From Candidatus Iainarchaeum sp. (GTDB lineage Archaea; Iainarchaeota; Iainarchaeia; Iainarchaeales; GCA-2688035): a stretch of DNA of 35,199 bases. Shown in pieces: positions 24,692 to 34,167 of the stretch. Within the stretch, counting starts at the first letter, position 1; each line of letters opens with the position of its first letter. A program made the translations under genes and the position numbers. The DNA lies in NCBI GenBank assembly GCA_020053055.1, contig JAGVNX010000077.1:1-35199 (forward strand). The letters run 5' to 3'. The notes beneath the pieces are model-generated. The model saw only the letters and a program-made list of their open reading frames with translations. It was not told where the DNA came from and ran no database searches.

Positions 24692-27600
24692 TTATTTCAC
24701 CCAGGCAGAGTATTGCACTTTGAAATAATAAACTTTTGATTCGCTTAAGCAATAAATTTTTGCTATGTTGTTTCTGCTGCAGTCTTTTGCCCCGCTTATT
24801 ACCCCCCAAATGTAATCATCTCCCCAGAGTCTTGTGCCATTAATTGAAACAGTGTAATTTGGCACTGCTGGAAGAGGGGTGTATTTTACATTGCCATCTT
24901 GTATTGCTGGGGTTCCACACTGTTCTCCTTCGCTTACGCATATGATGGGCGGCACAGATTCAACAGCTTCTACTTGGTGTGTTAGCGTGCTGTTGTCGTA
25001 AAAGCCCACATAAAGGGGGTTTGCATCTCCTGTGAAGCCTACACAGTTCAGGTCAAAGTTTATTCTGGTGTCTGTTTGGCTGTTTATTGTTCCGCTTGTG
25101 AATTTTATTTGGCAATCCCTGTATCTAAAATTTACTGTTTGCCTGCATGTTGTTAAATCATAAAGGCAATCTGGTGCACAAGTGCTGTCACAAAGCGTGT
25201 CTGTTCCCCAAGCATAATTGTTTTGGTCTTTTATTATTGTTGTCTGAATTGTTGGAAATTGCGCTGTATCGCTTTGGCAGTATTCCCCTGTGCAGGGAAT
25301 TCTTTCCAAAAACGTTTGGCTTGTATAGTCTCCTGTAATGTCAACATCAAATATTATGCTTTGATTTGTCCATTCTGCCTCTGTTGTGCAGGCAGGGCCC
25401 CATATAATCCCAGCTGATTTTTGGCATTTGTAATCTTGGGTGTATCTTTCGCATTTGCATATTTCTGTCCCCGGCTCTGCAGGTATTACTACTTGGGTAT
25501 TTGGAATTGCTGTTCCAATTTCCTCTGCAATTATCGCGTAAATTTCAGCCAGTGCACTTTGGTCTGCTGCATAATAATACCTTCCGCATTTTTTTGTAGT
25601 GTCAATTGTATAATCCCCAATATCATAACCAGGCAGGCAATCAGGATATTTTGGATTTTCGCCTGTTTTTCTTACTTTTGTCTGGTCTAGGCATGCAGTT
25701 CCATTTTCAGTATATGCATAGCAAGGCTCTTTTGCAACGTCTCTTAAAGATTCTTCATTAACTTCTGTTCCAAATCCAATTGTATAAATCGTTGCACCCA
25801 AAAGGTTTCTTGCATTGTCTGCTGCACTAATTGCATATTCTACTGCTGTTGAAGCAGGCTCAGGCTTGTTTGCCAAGCCGTCTGATAATAAGACAATTGT
25901 TTTTCTGTATCCTGCCAGGTCGCCATTGCTTAATGAGTTTGTAGCGCTTGTTATTGCAGCGCCTATGTTTGTTTCGCCTGTAGCTGCAAGGCTGTCCAAA
26001 GCCGCTTTCAATTCTGCTTTTCCTAGGTCATTAAGGGCTGTTGGAACTTGGTTTTCTGTGGCTGTGTCTGAATATGAAATGATTCCCATTTTGTCATTGG
26101 TTTTCCATTGTGCGTTATCAATAAAGCTTGCTGCAGCATCTGCTGCAGCATCAAGCCTTTGAGTATTCCATAATATTGAATATGTGTCGCCTAAAGAACT
26201 AAGGTCATTGCTCCATCCCAAAACTTGCCATGTTCCTTCTGCAATATCCAATGCCCTTTCTCCAGTAGTGCACGAATTGGTGTCATTTGTGCTATTTCTG
26301 TTTATTGCTATGCAACTGTTTGTGATTGGTTTTTGGCCATTTGCATTGGTATCTGCCAGTCCTGAACCTGTTGGCGCTTTTAATGTAAATTTTTGATAAT
26401 TGCATGGCCCTCCATAGTTAGTTGCCCCGATTGTTGCTTTCAGGCCTCTTGTTTTGCTTGTTATGTTTAATGAATCCAGCAAAGAGTATGTTGAAGGGTT
26501 TGGATTGTTACATGTTCCGCTTGTTCCAGATGCACAGGTTGATCCAGCGCATGTCCCGGTATTGTATTCTGCAGTAGGGTAAGAAGTATATGGCGTTCCA
26601 TTGATTGTAACTGGTTCTACTTTTCCTACAAACAATTCATGTTCATATTCTATCCGATCTGAGTATGTTTCTTTTTCAGCCCATGCTTCAATTGTCCAGT
26701 TCCCTGTTGGCAGAGTTGTTGGAATAAATGGCGCACTAGAAATACCAGCCAAAGGGTCGAACGAATTGCCAATAATCGCATAGTTAGTTGGGCTTGTTTT
26801 TGTTGGAGGCACTGTGGCAACAACAGTACCACTCGGGTTTTTAACTCTTAATCCAACTCCGCACTCGCCTTCGGGATAAAACTGATAGTACGTGTTATAT
26901 AAACGTACTCTAAGCGCGTAAGTTGAGGGGTCTAATATTGGTATTGTGCCAACAATGTGCCAATCACTTTCATTAGGAGAACACGTGTTTATTGCTGGTA
27001 TCATTGCCCAGATGTAGATAGTTCGCGGAACCATGTATATTCCAACCCAAATTGGCTTGTTTATTATTGTCTGTTTGTCTGCCCATAAGTCAATTGTCCA
27101 GTTTCCAGGTACAATAATTTGGTTTCCAGGCAAAACAATGTTGCTTTTTGTCAAACCTGCATAATAGGTTGCAGCATTCACTGAAGGCGAGGATTCAGCA
27201 TACCAGGGACTTGATTTATTTGGCGTCCATAATCTTATTTTTGCACTTGAACATACATAGGGATTTGCATCTGTTTTTGTGGTATATCTGTTCCAAAAGT
27301 AAATTGCATCGGTCTCGCGTACCATTTTATCGCGTATTTCTGGTGTCATGTTAAAGCTTCCAACATTCGGTATCCAGCCTGTGTAATTTCCGCAGTTGCT
27401 TGGCGTGTCTTGTGTGCAGGTGCCTGGCGGGTCTGGCTGGCAAGTGCCATTGTTGAAAGGGCCGTCTGCATATGATTTTTTTCTCATGTCCAGTTTGCTC
27501 ATGCTTCCGCTTTTGTCCATTATTGTCATTATTGCTATTGGGCTTCTAAAACCGCTTTTTTCGCTTATTGTTACTGTTGCAATTTCATTGTCATCTATTC

Positions 27601-28267
27601 CATTTTCAGAATCGTAACAATACATTGTTGATGCTGGAAAAAACGGTTCCGGTGTTTCTCCATAGGGCGGAGTGTTTGTTGCGTTTACTTTTGTTGTTAT
27701 TGTTGATAGGTCATCTAATTGCAGGGCAGTGTTTTTTTTGTTTTTTTGCTCTGTTTCTATTATGCAGCTGTTTGCTATGTTATCTTTCAGGTATGGCTGT
27801 CTTTTCATGAATGCCTGGCTTCCAGTATAAATTTCTTTGTTTTCAGGTATTTGATTTCCTCCTGTTACTGTTGAATTTAGGTCAAAGCAGTCGTCAAATT
27901 TTTTTGTGCTTTTGCATTCTGTTAGCGCTTCTGTTTTTTGTTCGTATTGTTCTATTTGTATGTTTAAATCCATGTTTTCCGGCAATAGTTTTTTCATTTC
28001 AAAATAGATTGTGTTTGCATCCAGGTTTGTCAGGGGGTCTCCTGTGTTGTCTACGAATACTCGCCCGATTATGCCATTGTTGTCCATTGCTGTTATTGTG
28101 TCGTCAAGCATTTGTTTTGAATTTGTTTGCTGTGTTATGCTGGTTGTCTGTGTTTCTGTCCTGAGCCCTAATCCTATATAGGATGTTAGTGCAATGAGGA
28201 TTACTATTGCAAATAATGTGTCAAGTGAAATTGCGAATCCTTTGGCTCTAATTTTTGTAATGCCCAT
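24692..28267 (-). CDS. pilin-like-anchored VWA-domain protein with a large insertion (putative filament tip/adhesin)
   Basis: N-terminal KGFAISLDTLFAIVILIALTSYIGLGL; MIDAS IMTIMDKSGSM; RLDAAADAAASFIDNAQWKTNDKMGIISYSDTA; GETNIGAAI; IVLLSDGLAN; IYTIGFG. Confidence 0.88.
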   Translation of the reverse strand: MGITKIRAKGFAISLDTLFAIVILIALTSYIGLGLRTETQTTSITQQTNSKQMLDDTITAMDNNGIIGRVFVDNTGDPLTNLDANTIYFEMKKLLPENMDLNIQIEQYEQKTEALTECKSTKKFDDCFDLNSTVTGGNQIPENKEIYTGSQAFMKRQPYLKDNIANSCIIETEQKNKKNTALQLDDLSTITTKVNATNTPPYGETPEPFFPASTMYCYDSENGIDDNEIATVTISEKSGFRSPIAIMTIMDKSGSMSKLDMRKKSYADGPFNNGTCQPDPPGTCTQDTPSNCGNYTGWIPNVGSFNMTPEIRDKMVRETDAIYFWNRYTTKTDANPYVCSSAKIRLWTPNKSSPWYAESSPSVNAATYYAGLTKSNIVLPGNQIIVPGNWTIDLWADKQTIINKPIWVGIYMVPRTIYIWAMIPAINTCSPNESDWHIVGTIPILDPSTYALRVRLYNTYYQFYPEGECGVGLRVKNPSGTVVATVPPTKTSPTNYAIIGNSFDPLAGISSAPFIPTTLPTGNWTIEAWAEKETYSDRIEYEHELFVGKVEPVTINGTPYTSYPTAEYNTGTCAGSTCASGTSGTCNNPNPSTYSLLDSLNITSKTRGLKATIGATNYGGPCNYQKFTLKAPTGSGLADTNANGQKPITNSCIAINRNSTNDTNSCTTGERALDIAEGTWQVLGWSNDLSSLGDTYSILWNTQRLDAAADAAASFIDNAQWKTNDKMGIISYSDTATENQVPTALNDLGKAELKAALDSLAATGETNIGAAITSATNSLSNGDLAGYRKTIVLLSDGLANKPEPASTAVEYAISAADNARNLLGATIYTIGFGTEVNEESLRDVAKEPCYAYTENGTACLDQTKVRKTGENPKYPDCLPGYDIGDYTIDTTKKCGRYYYAADQSALAEIYAIIAEEIGTAIPNTQVVIPAEPGTEICKCERYTQDYKCQKSAGIIWGPACTTEAEWTNQSIIFDVDITGDYTSQTFLERIPCTGEYCQSDTAQFPTIQTTIIKDQNNYAWGTDTLCDSTCAPDCLYDLTTCRQTVNFRYRDCQIKFTSGTINSQTDTRINFDLNCVGFTGDANPLYVGFYDNSTLTHQVEAVESVPPIICVSEGEQCGTPAIQDGNVKYTPLPAVPNYTVSINGTRLWGDDYIWGVISGAKDCSRNNIAKIYCLSESKVYYFKVQYSAWVK

Positions 28268-28373
28268 TTTTTTTCAGCCCGATTTTTGATTTAATTGCGG
28301 TTTATTATAATTAACGTTTTTTAGTATAAAATTGTATGCCAGGCGCTTTTAGAAGCTTTTTTTGGAATGGGTG

Positions 28374-29006
28374 TTAATTGTATGCCCAGAGTTCCATTGT
28401 TGCTGTTCCGCTGTAGCTTGTGCCTTCGTAATACACTATTCTTTTTTGCACTATTGTTTTTTTTGTGCTTGAGCCAATTGGGGTTATGCCTGTTGCCATG
28501 TCGGTTTCCTGGCCTCGAATTTTTTCCTTAATCAGGGTTTCTTGCGGGTTTTTGTTTGGGTCAAAATAATAAAACCGAAAATAATAGTTCATGTCTCCCA
28601 GCAATAATATTTTTGCCTTTGTTTTTTCATAATTTTCAAAGCAGTTTGTTGTGCAGTCATCCCAGATTTTTCCGTATTCCACAAATTTGGCAAGCTTGTT
28701 TTTGTCTATTGCCCTGTCTCTTTTTGCAAGGCCAATGAACAGTACATTGTCAATGCTTGGGTCAAATTGCCAGTCTGTTCCGCCATTTGTTTTTTCTCCG
28801 AGGTTTTTTACCATGAAATTCAATGCCCTTGAGCTTGTTGCTTCCAGTTCATAGTCTATCAGCTGGTTTTCTGCAAAAGAATTTTGGTTTTCCCAGATTG
28901 TCACTGCGATTGCAAGAACTGCAAGAAAAATTGTTGTTCCGATTACTATGTCTAAAGAAACTGCCTGGGCTTTTTTGTCACTGTGAAGTGAATACAACAA
29001 AACCAC
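28374..29006 (-). CDS. pilin-like minor protein
   Basis: DKKAQAVSLDIVIGTTIFLAVLAIAVTIW hydrophobic N-terminus, extracellular domain. Confidence 0.75.
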   Translation of the reverse strand: MVLLYSLHSDKKAQAVSLDIVIGTTIFLAVLAIAVTIWENQNSFAENQLIDYELEATSSRALNFMVKNLGEKTNGGTDWQFDPSIDNVLFIGLAKRDRAIDKNKLAKFVEYGKIWDDCTTNCFENYEKTKAKILLLGDMNYYFRFYYFDPNKNPQETLIKEKIRGQETDMATGITPIGSSTKKTIVQKRIVYYEGTSYSGTATMELWAYN

Positions 29007-29394
29007 CTTTTTTTGACAGCTTGTATTGGGCTTGGGTTCCCTCTGCTAAGGAAATCCCGCCTGCATTTGTGTCTCCATGCTCTTTGTCAAATTGTGCATT
29101 TCCAAAATAATTGCAGGAATAATTGTCAATTGTTATCTGCCCTGGCTTTGCCGCAATTTTTTTTATTACCGCTGTTTTTTCAACAAAAATATTTTTTTCA
29201 GCTAAGCCTTGGCTTGCATAAATTTCTGAAATCGCATCAGCTATTTTGTTGCATTCAATGCTGTTAGAATTTATGCTTGTTATCCTGTTACTTTGGATGT
29301 TTTGCTGGGCATAGGCCGTTACCCCAACCAAAAGCAGCAGCATTGCCACTAATGCTGCAATAAGAAATTCAAAGGAAACCTGTGCTTTTTTCAA
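28978..29394 (-). CDS. class III signal peptide pilin-like protein
   Basis: MKKAQVSFEFLIAALVAMLLLLVGVTAYAQQ. Confidence 0.85.
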   Translation of the reverse strand: MKKAQVSFEFLIAALVAMLLLLVGVTAYAQQNIQSNRITSINSNSIECNKIADAISEIYASQGLAEKNIFVEKTAVIKKIAAKPGQITIDNYSCNYFGNAQFDKEHGDTNAGGISLAEGTQAQYKLSKKGGFVVFTSQ

Positions 29395-29405
29395 GGCGCC
29401 ACCTT

Positions 29406-29933
29406 TTATTTGTCAAGCCGAATTAGTTTTCTTTCTGTCCAGCTTGCTTTGATTTTGTATCTAAAATTGTTTATCAAAATGTCTCCTGGGATTACAAGCC
29501 TTGCTTTTGTGGGATAGAGCAGTTCGTTTCCGGAATTTTCAGTTACTTTTACAGCGCTTGATTTTATGCAATCAGGGTCATCACTGCATTGTCTTAATGG
29601 GTCTGCAGTGTTGCAGGTGCATCCTGCTCCTTGTGTGCTTGCTATTGGGCATCCTTTTAGTTCCGAATCTGTTTTGCATATGCTCCAGATGCTGATGCTT
29701 GTTACTTGGGTTGGCCAGCTTGCTTCTGCAAATTGGATGTTTCCCGGCCCCATTGCATAAACAAGGTCTATTGTCTGGACAAGGTTGTCAAGGCTTTCGC
29801 CTGTTTGCTGTGCGCTTATGCTCTGGCTTGTTGTTGCCAGCGAAGCGCTGAACAGGACCACTACTATTACCATTGCAAATACGCTTACAATCAGATATTC
29901 CATTGCTGCCTGTGCAGTGCATGCGAGCTTCAT
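29406..29933 (-). CDS. class III signal peptide pilin-like protein
   Basis: AQAAMEYLIVSVFAMVIVVVLFSASLA; Cys-rich ectodomain. Confidence 0.85.
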   Translation of the reverse strand: MKLACTAQAAMEYLIVSVFAMVIVVVLFSASLATTSQSISAQQTGESLDNLVQTIDLVYAMGPGNIQFAEASWPTQVTSISIWSICKTDSELKGCPIASTQGAGCTCNTADPLRQCSDDPDCIKSSAVKVTENSGNELLYPTKARLVIPGDILINNFRYKIKASWTERKLIRLDK

Positions 29934-29983
29934 ATTCTACAATTAACAAGTTTCTAATATATAAATCTGATTTGTGCTGGCAT

Positions 29984-31315
29984 TTACAGTTCTATTTCCT
30001 GGGATTCTTTTGGAATAAAAATTTCTTTTTTCAGTTTTTTTTCAAGGGTTTTTTTGAATTCCGGCAATTTTTCTTTTTCGCCGTGAATCAAAAAGGTTTT
30101 CTGTGCGTTCACTGCTGATGCAAAATTCAGCAGCCCGTTGTAATCCGCGTGCCCGGAAAATTTTATTCGGCAGGTTTCGCATTGCACAAAAATTTTTTTT
30201 CCGTTCAATTCAACTGTTTTTTTTCCTTCAAGAAGCTCTCTTCCCAGGGAGCCTTCTGCCTGGTATCCGACAAGGATAACGCAATTTTTTTTTGACCCCG
30301 CGAGTTTTTTGAGGTGTTGCCTGCTCGGGCCGCCTGTCAGCATTCCTGAAGTTGCGATTATCACTGCGTTTTTTGATTTGAAGACTTCTTTTTTTGTTTT
30401 GCTTTGGGGTTGTTTGAAAAAAGGGCTTTTGAAAGCGTCATCGTCAGCCATTAAAATCCTGTTTGGAATTTCCGGGCGCATGAAACTTACGTTGTGCCTG
30501 CAAATCCTGTTTGCCTTGTTGACCATGCCGTCAAGCCAGATGTCAATTTCGGGCAGATAACCGCTTCTGATGTAATTGTCTATTGTGAACATTACTTCCT
30601 GGCCTCTGCCTACTGCAAAGCTTGGAATCAGTATTTTTCCGTTTCTTTTCAAGACCTGTTTTATTTTGTCTGCCAGTTCCTTGCTTGATTTTTGCATTGA
30701 AGGCAGAATGTCTTGTTTTCCGGCATAAGTGCATTCCATAACCAGAAAATCTATTTTTTCTTTTGGCAGGTCTGCCGGCAAAAGCAGGTTGCTTTCTCGT
30801 GTATTGATGTCCCCTGAATATAATAATTTTTTTCCGTCAAATTCAATTATTGTTTCCGCGCTTCCGATTATGTGGCCTGCGTTCAAAAATTTTATTTTTA
30901 TTTGCGAGTCAGGGAATAATTGTTTTTCCTCGTTGTAATTGATTGCAACGATTTGTTTCATTGTCTTGTCGATTTCTTTTGTCCCATAAAAGGCCAGTTT
31001 GTTTTCCTTTGCGATTTTTGCGGAATCGCTCAAAAGCAAATGCATAATGTCCCTTGTCGGCGGTGTTGCAAAAATTTTTCCTCCAAATCCTTGTTTGACA
31101 AGAAAAGGCAGGTAACCGCAGTGGTCAATATGGGCATGGCTGATTATTATGGCGTCAATTTTTTTTGCCAGTTCTTTTGGAATTTTTGGCAATTCCGGGT
31201 TTCCTTTCCCTATTTTTATGCCAGCGTCAACCAAAATTTTTTTGTTTTTTGTTTCAAGCAGCACTGCATTCCTGCCGACTTCCATGCAGGCTCCAAAAAA
31301 AGTGATTTTTGCCAT
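29984..31315 (-). CDS. beta-CASP metallo-beta-lactamase nuclease (archaeal CPSF/Ysh1-like, without KH domains)
   Basis: ISHAHIDHCGYLP, NAGHIIGSAE, LLYSGDIN, MECTYAG, PSFAVGRGQEVM, IIATSGMLTGGPSRQHLK, KFSGHADYNGL, FLIHGE. Confidence 0.93.
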   Translation of the reverse strand: MAKITFFGACMEVGRNAVLLETKNKKILVDAGIKIGKGNPELPKIPKELAKKIDAIIISHAHIDHCGYLPFLVKQGFGGKIFATPPTRDIMHLLLSDSAKIAKENKLAFYGTKEIDKTMKQIVAINYNEEKQLFPDSQIKIKFLNAGHIIGSAETIIEFDGKKLLYSGDINTRESNLLLPADLPKEKIDFLVMECTYAGKQDILPSMQKSSKELADKIKQVLKRNGKILIPSFAVGRGQEVMFTIDNYIRSGYLPEIDIWLDGMVNKANRICRHNVSFMRPEIPNRILMADDDAFKSPFFKQPQSKTKKEVFKSKNAVIIATSGMLTGGPSRQHLKKLAGSKKNCVILVGYQAEGSLGRELLEGKKTVELNGKKIFVQCETCRIKFSGHADYNGLLNFASAVNAQKTFLIHGEKEKLPEFKKTLEKKLKKEIFIPKESQEIEL

Positions 31316-31431
31316 TGCAAAAAATAAGAGTGATTTCCCTTAAAAATGTGCTTGTTGGCAAAAAAACTGTTTTGGGCAAGGACTGGTGTCTTGGGAATAT
31401 GTTTAAAGCCAGTTTTTTGCCAATTATTATA

Positions 31432-32112
31432 ATGAAAAAACAGGCTGCGGGGCAAACTAAGCAAAATGAACAAGTGAATAAAGACAGTGAAGGCAGTGCT
31501 GTTTCTTTTTCTTCCGAAGAAGCGCAAAAGAAGCTGCAGTTAAGGCTTTGCAGGTTTTTGCTTTTAAAATATTCCGATTTGATTAATGAGTCTGAACGCA
31601 GGACAATTGGCGAAATAAAAGGCCTTGTCAATTCCGATGATTTGACTATCCAGTCCATTCTTGCGGATTTGAAGCCAGAAAATTTTTCTTTTGAAAAGGA
31701 TTTTTTGCAGGCAGCAGAAAAAATTTTTGATTTTGTTTCAAGCGAGATTAATTTTGTGGAACTGGATGTTAATTTGAATTACTGGCTTTCTCCAAAAGAA
31801 ATTTTTTCTGAAAAAATTGCTGACGACGAGGATACTGCGATTTTTTTGTGCTCTTTGCTTTTTGGCCTTGGCGATGAAAAAGCATTTGTTGCTGTTGCAG
31901 AGCTTGACAATATGCAGACGCATGCTTTTTTAATAACAGAATTTCAAAATAATTTTTTGATTCTTGACCCGTGCCAGAAACACCAGTTCAAAAAATTTTT
32001 TGGAAACCGCGACAATGTTTTAATGGATTATTCCTTCAAAGGCGCGAAAATAAAACAGTTTTTATACAAATTCAACCATTCAACATACGAGCAATTCGTA
32101 GATGCGGAATAA
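31432..32112 (+). CDS. transglutaminase-like fold protein, probably without the catalytic Cys
   Basis: YWLSPKEIFSEKIADDEDTAIFLCSLLFGLGDEKAFVAVAELDNMQTHAFLITEFQNNFLILDP. Confidence 0.6.
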   Translation: MKKQAAGQTKQNEQVNKDSEGSAVSFSSEEAQKKLQLRLCRFLLLKYSDLINESERRTIGEIKGLVNSDDLTIQSILADLKPENFSFEKDFLQAAEKIFDFVSSEINFVELDVNLNYWLSPKEIFSEKIADDEDTAIFLCSLLFGLGDEKAFVAVAELDNMQTHAFLITEFQNNFLILDPCQKHQFKKFFGNRDNVLMDYSFKGAKIKQFLYKFNHSTYEQFVDAE

Positions 32113-32587
32113 AACCCGTTTGCCCTGCCTTGGTGATTTTTTGATTGAAAAAAGCTCCGGCGCAATTGTTTTCCACAAAAAAAACCACGAAACAAAATTT
32201 CTTGTCCTGCATTATGCTTCAGGGCACTGGGATTTTGCAAAAGGCCATGTGGAAGAAAACGAAACAGACGAACAGGCGCTTTGGAGGGAGCTTGAAGAAG
32301 AAACCGGCATTAAGCAGGAAAACGCAAAAATAATCCCGGGTTTTATCCGGAGAATAACTTATTTTTACAACAGGGACAGCCAAACAATTTTCAAGGAAGT
32401 GATTCTTTTTTTGGTTGAATCCGAAATAGATTCAATACGGCTTTCAGCTGAACACACTGATTTTGCCTGGCTGCCTTTTGAACAAGCCTTAAAAAAAACA
32501 ACTTTTGACAATGCAAAACAGGCTTTGAAAAAAGCCCATGATTTTTTGAAGCAAAAAAAACTTGGCTATTCCCAAAAGAATAAATAG
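32102..32587 (+). CDS. Nudix hydrolase
   Basis: GHWDFAKGHVEENETDEQALWRELEEETGI Nudix box. Confidence 0.95.
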   Translation: MRNKTRLPCLGDFLIEKSSGAIVFHKKNHETKFLVLHYASGHWDFAKGHVEENETDEQALWRELEEETGIKQENAKIIPGFIRRITYFYNRDSQTIFKEVILFLVESEIDSIRLSAEHTDFAWLPFEQALKKTTFDNAKQALKKAHDFLKQKKLGYSQKNK

Positions 32588-32608
32588 TGGTTTGTTATTC
32601 TTTTTGTT

Positions 32609-33076
32609 ATGGCCTGTAAAAAACAAAAAGCCCAGGCTGGTTTGGAGTATTTGATGACCTATGGCTGGGCTTTGATTATTCTTGTTACTGTTGCTTCTGT
32701 TTTGTTTTTTGTTGTGAGCCCGCCAAGCCAGAATACTGTTTTTTTTAACAGTAATTCTGCAAATTTTGTTGTAAGAAGCAGCAATGTTGGTTCTGGTTCC
32801 GGCCCTCCTTTTACTCTTCAATTGCAGAATGCTTCCGGAAAACCAATTGCTATTACAGCTATGTTTTCCGCCAAATTTAGTTTTAATGCCCCTTATAATA
32901 ATTGTGGGCCTCCCGTTTGCAATATTTTGGTGGCAAGTGGGCAGGTTATGAATATTACTGGCAATGTTAGTTCTTCTTATGCGGATTCTGGGATAATATC
33001 AATTCAATACAAAATTGACAGTTACACAAAAACCGTGGTGATAAACGCAAGAGGAAAGATTCCAAGTGCAACTTAA
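32609..33076 (+). CDS. class III signal peptide pilin-like protein
   Basis: KAQAGLEYLMTYGWALIILVTVASVLFFVVSPPSQ; N-terminus closely matches the 10366 pilin. Confidence 0.9.
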   Translation: MACKKQKAQAGLEYLMTYGWALIILVTVASVLFFVVSPPSQNTVFFNSNSANFVVRSSNVGSGSGPPFTLQLQNASGKPIAITAMFSAKFSFNAPYNNCGPPVCNILVASGQVMNITGNVSSSYADSGIISIQYKIDSYTKTVVINARGKIPSAT

Positions 33077-33089
33077 AAGATTTTTGGGT

Positions 33090-34013
33090 TCATAATTTTT
33101 TCTTTATTAGCTTGTTTTTTGCGCCAAGGAATTGTATTGTGCTTTCAGCATTTTCAGTGCCAAGGGCAAGAGCTGCCTTGATTGAATAGCCCCTTATTAT
33201 TGCTGCCAAGAATGCCGAGTTGAACGCGTCTCCGCAGCCTGTTGAATCCACAACCTTTACTTTGCGTGTTTTTTGCCCAAAAATTTTTTTTCCATCAAAA
33301 GCAATGCTGCCTTTTGCGCCAATAGTTATTACTGCGAGCGGAACAATTTTTTGCAATTTTTTCAGGTTTTTTTCAGGGCTTTTTGCTTTTGCCAGGAATT
33401 CCGCTTCTGCACTGTTCAAAAACAAAACAGTGGTTTTTTTTAACAATGGCATTAATTTTTCAAGCCCTTGCTTTAATTCTTTTCTTCCGGGATTCCAGGC
33501 AACAAGAATAGCTTTTTTTTCCGCAAAATCAAAAATTTTTTGCAACAATTTTGGCTTTGAATGCAGGCTTCCAACATAAAACCATTCTGCCTTTTCCAAA
33601 AATTTCCAGTTAATTTGTTTTTCTGAATCCAAATGCCTTGTTGCACCCGCAAAAGTGAGGATTATCCTGTCAGCGCCAAAACCAGTGAGAATCACGCTGT
33701 AAGCAGTCTTATAATTTTTCATTTTCACTATTGCAGAACAATCAACTTTTTCTTTTTCCAGTTCTAAAACAATTTTTTTTGCATTTTCATCAGTACCCAC
33801 TGCGCAAACAATCCCTGTTTTCAATCCAAGCCTTGAAAAAGCAACCGCAGTATTTGTAGCGCTTCCGCCAGTTGCAAAAAAAATATTGTCAACCTCTGTT
33901 TTTGAATCAGGCAAAAGGCACAATTTTCCTTTTTGCAAATGCTCTTCTGCAAGATGGACAAAAACATCTATTGTTGCATTTCCAAAACAAACAATTTCAG
34001 GCAAAAAAACCAC
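33090..34013 (-). CDS. PfkB-family carbohydrate/nucleoside kinase
   Basis: FATGGSATNTAVAFSRLGLKTGIVCAVGTDENAK and VVDSTGCGDAFNSAFLAAIIRG. Confidence 0.93.
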   Translation of the reverse strand: MVFLPEIVCFGNATIDVFVHLAEEHLQKGKLCLLPDSKTEVDNIFFATGGSATNTAVAFSRLGLKTGIVCAVGTDENAKKIVLELEKEKVDCSAIVKMKNYKTAYSVILTGFGADRIILTFAGATRHLDSEKQINWKFLEKAEWFYVGSLHSKPKLLQKIFDFAEKKAILVAWNPGRKELKQGLEKLMPLLKKTTVLFLNSAEAEFLAKAKSPEKNLKKLQKIVPLAVITIGAKGSIAFDGKKIFGQKTRKVKVVDSTGCGDAFNSAFLAAIIRGYSIKAALALGTENAESTIQFLGAKNKLIKKKL

Positions 34014-34167
34014 TGCAAATAAATTGTAAATTCTAATTAATAATCATTTGTTTTTACCCAATTCCTTTTAACAAGAAAATTGCCCAAAAAACCAGTTGAT
34101 TCACAAGCATCCCAAAACAGGCTCATATCGAATTGTTTTTATTAAGAATAACTCCTAATTTTAAAAG

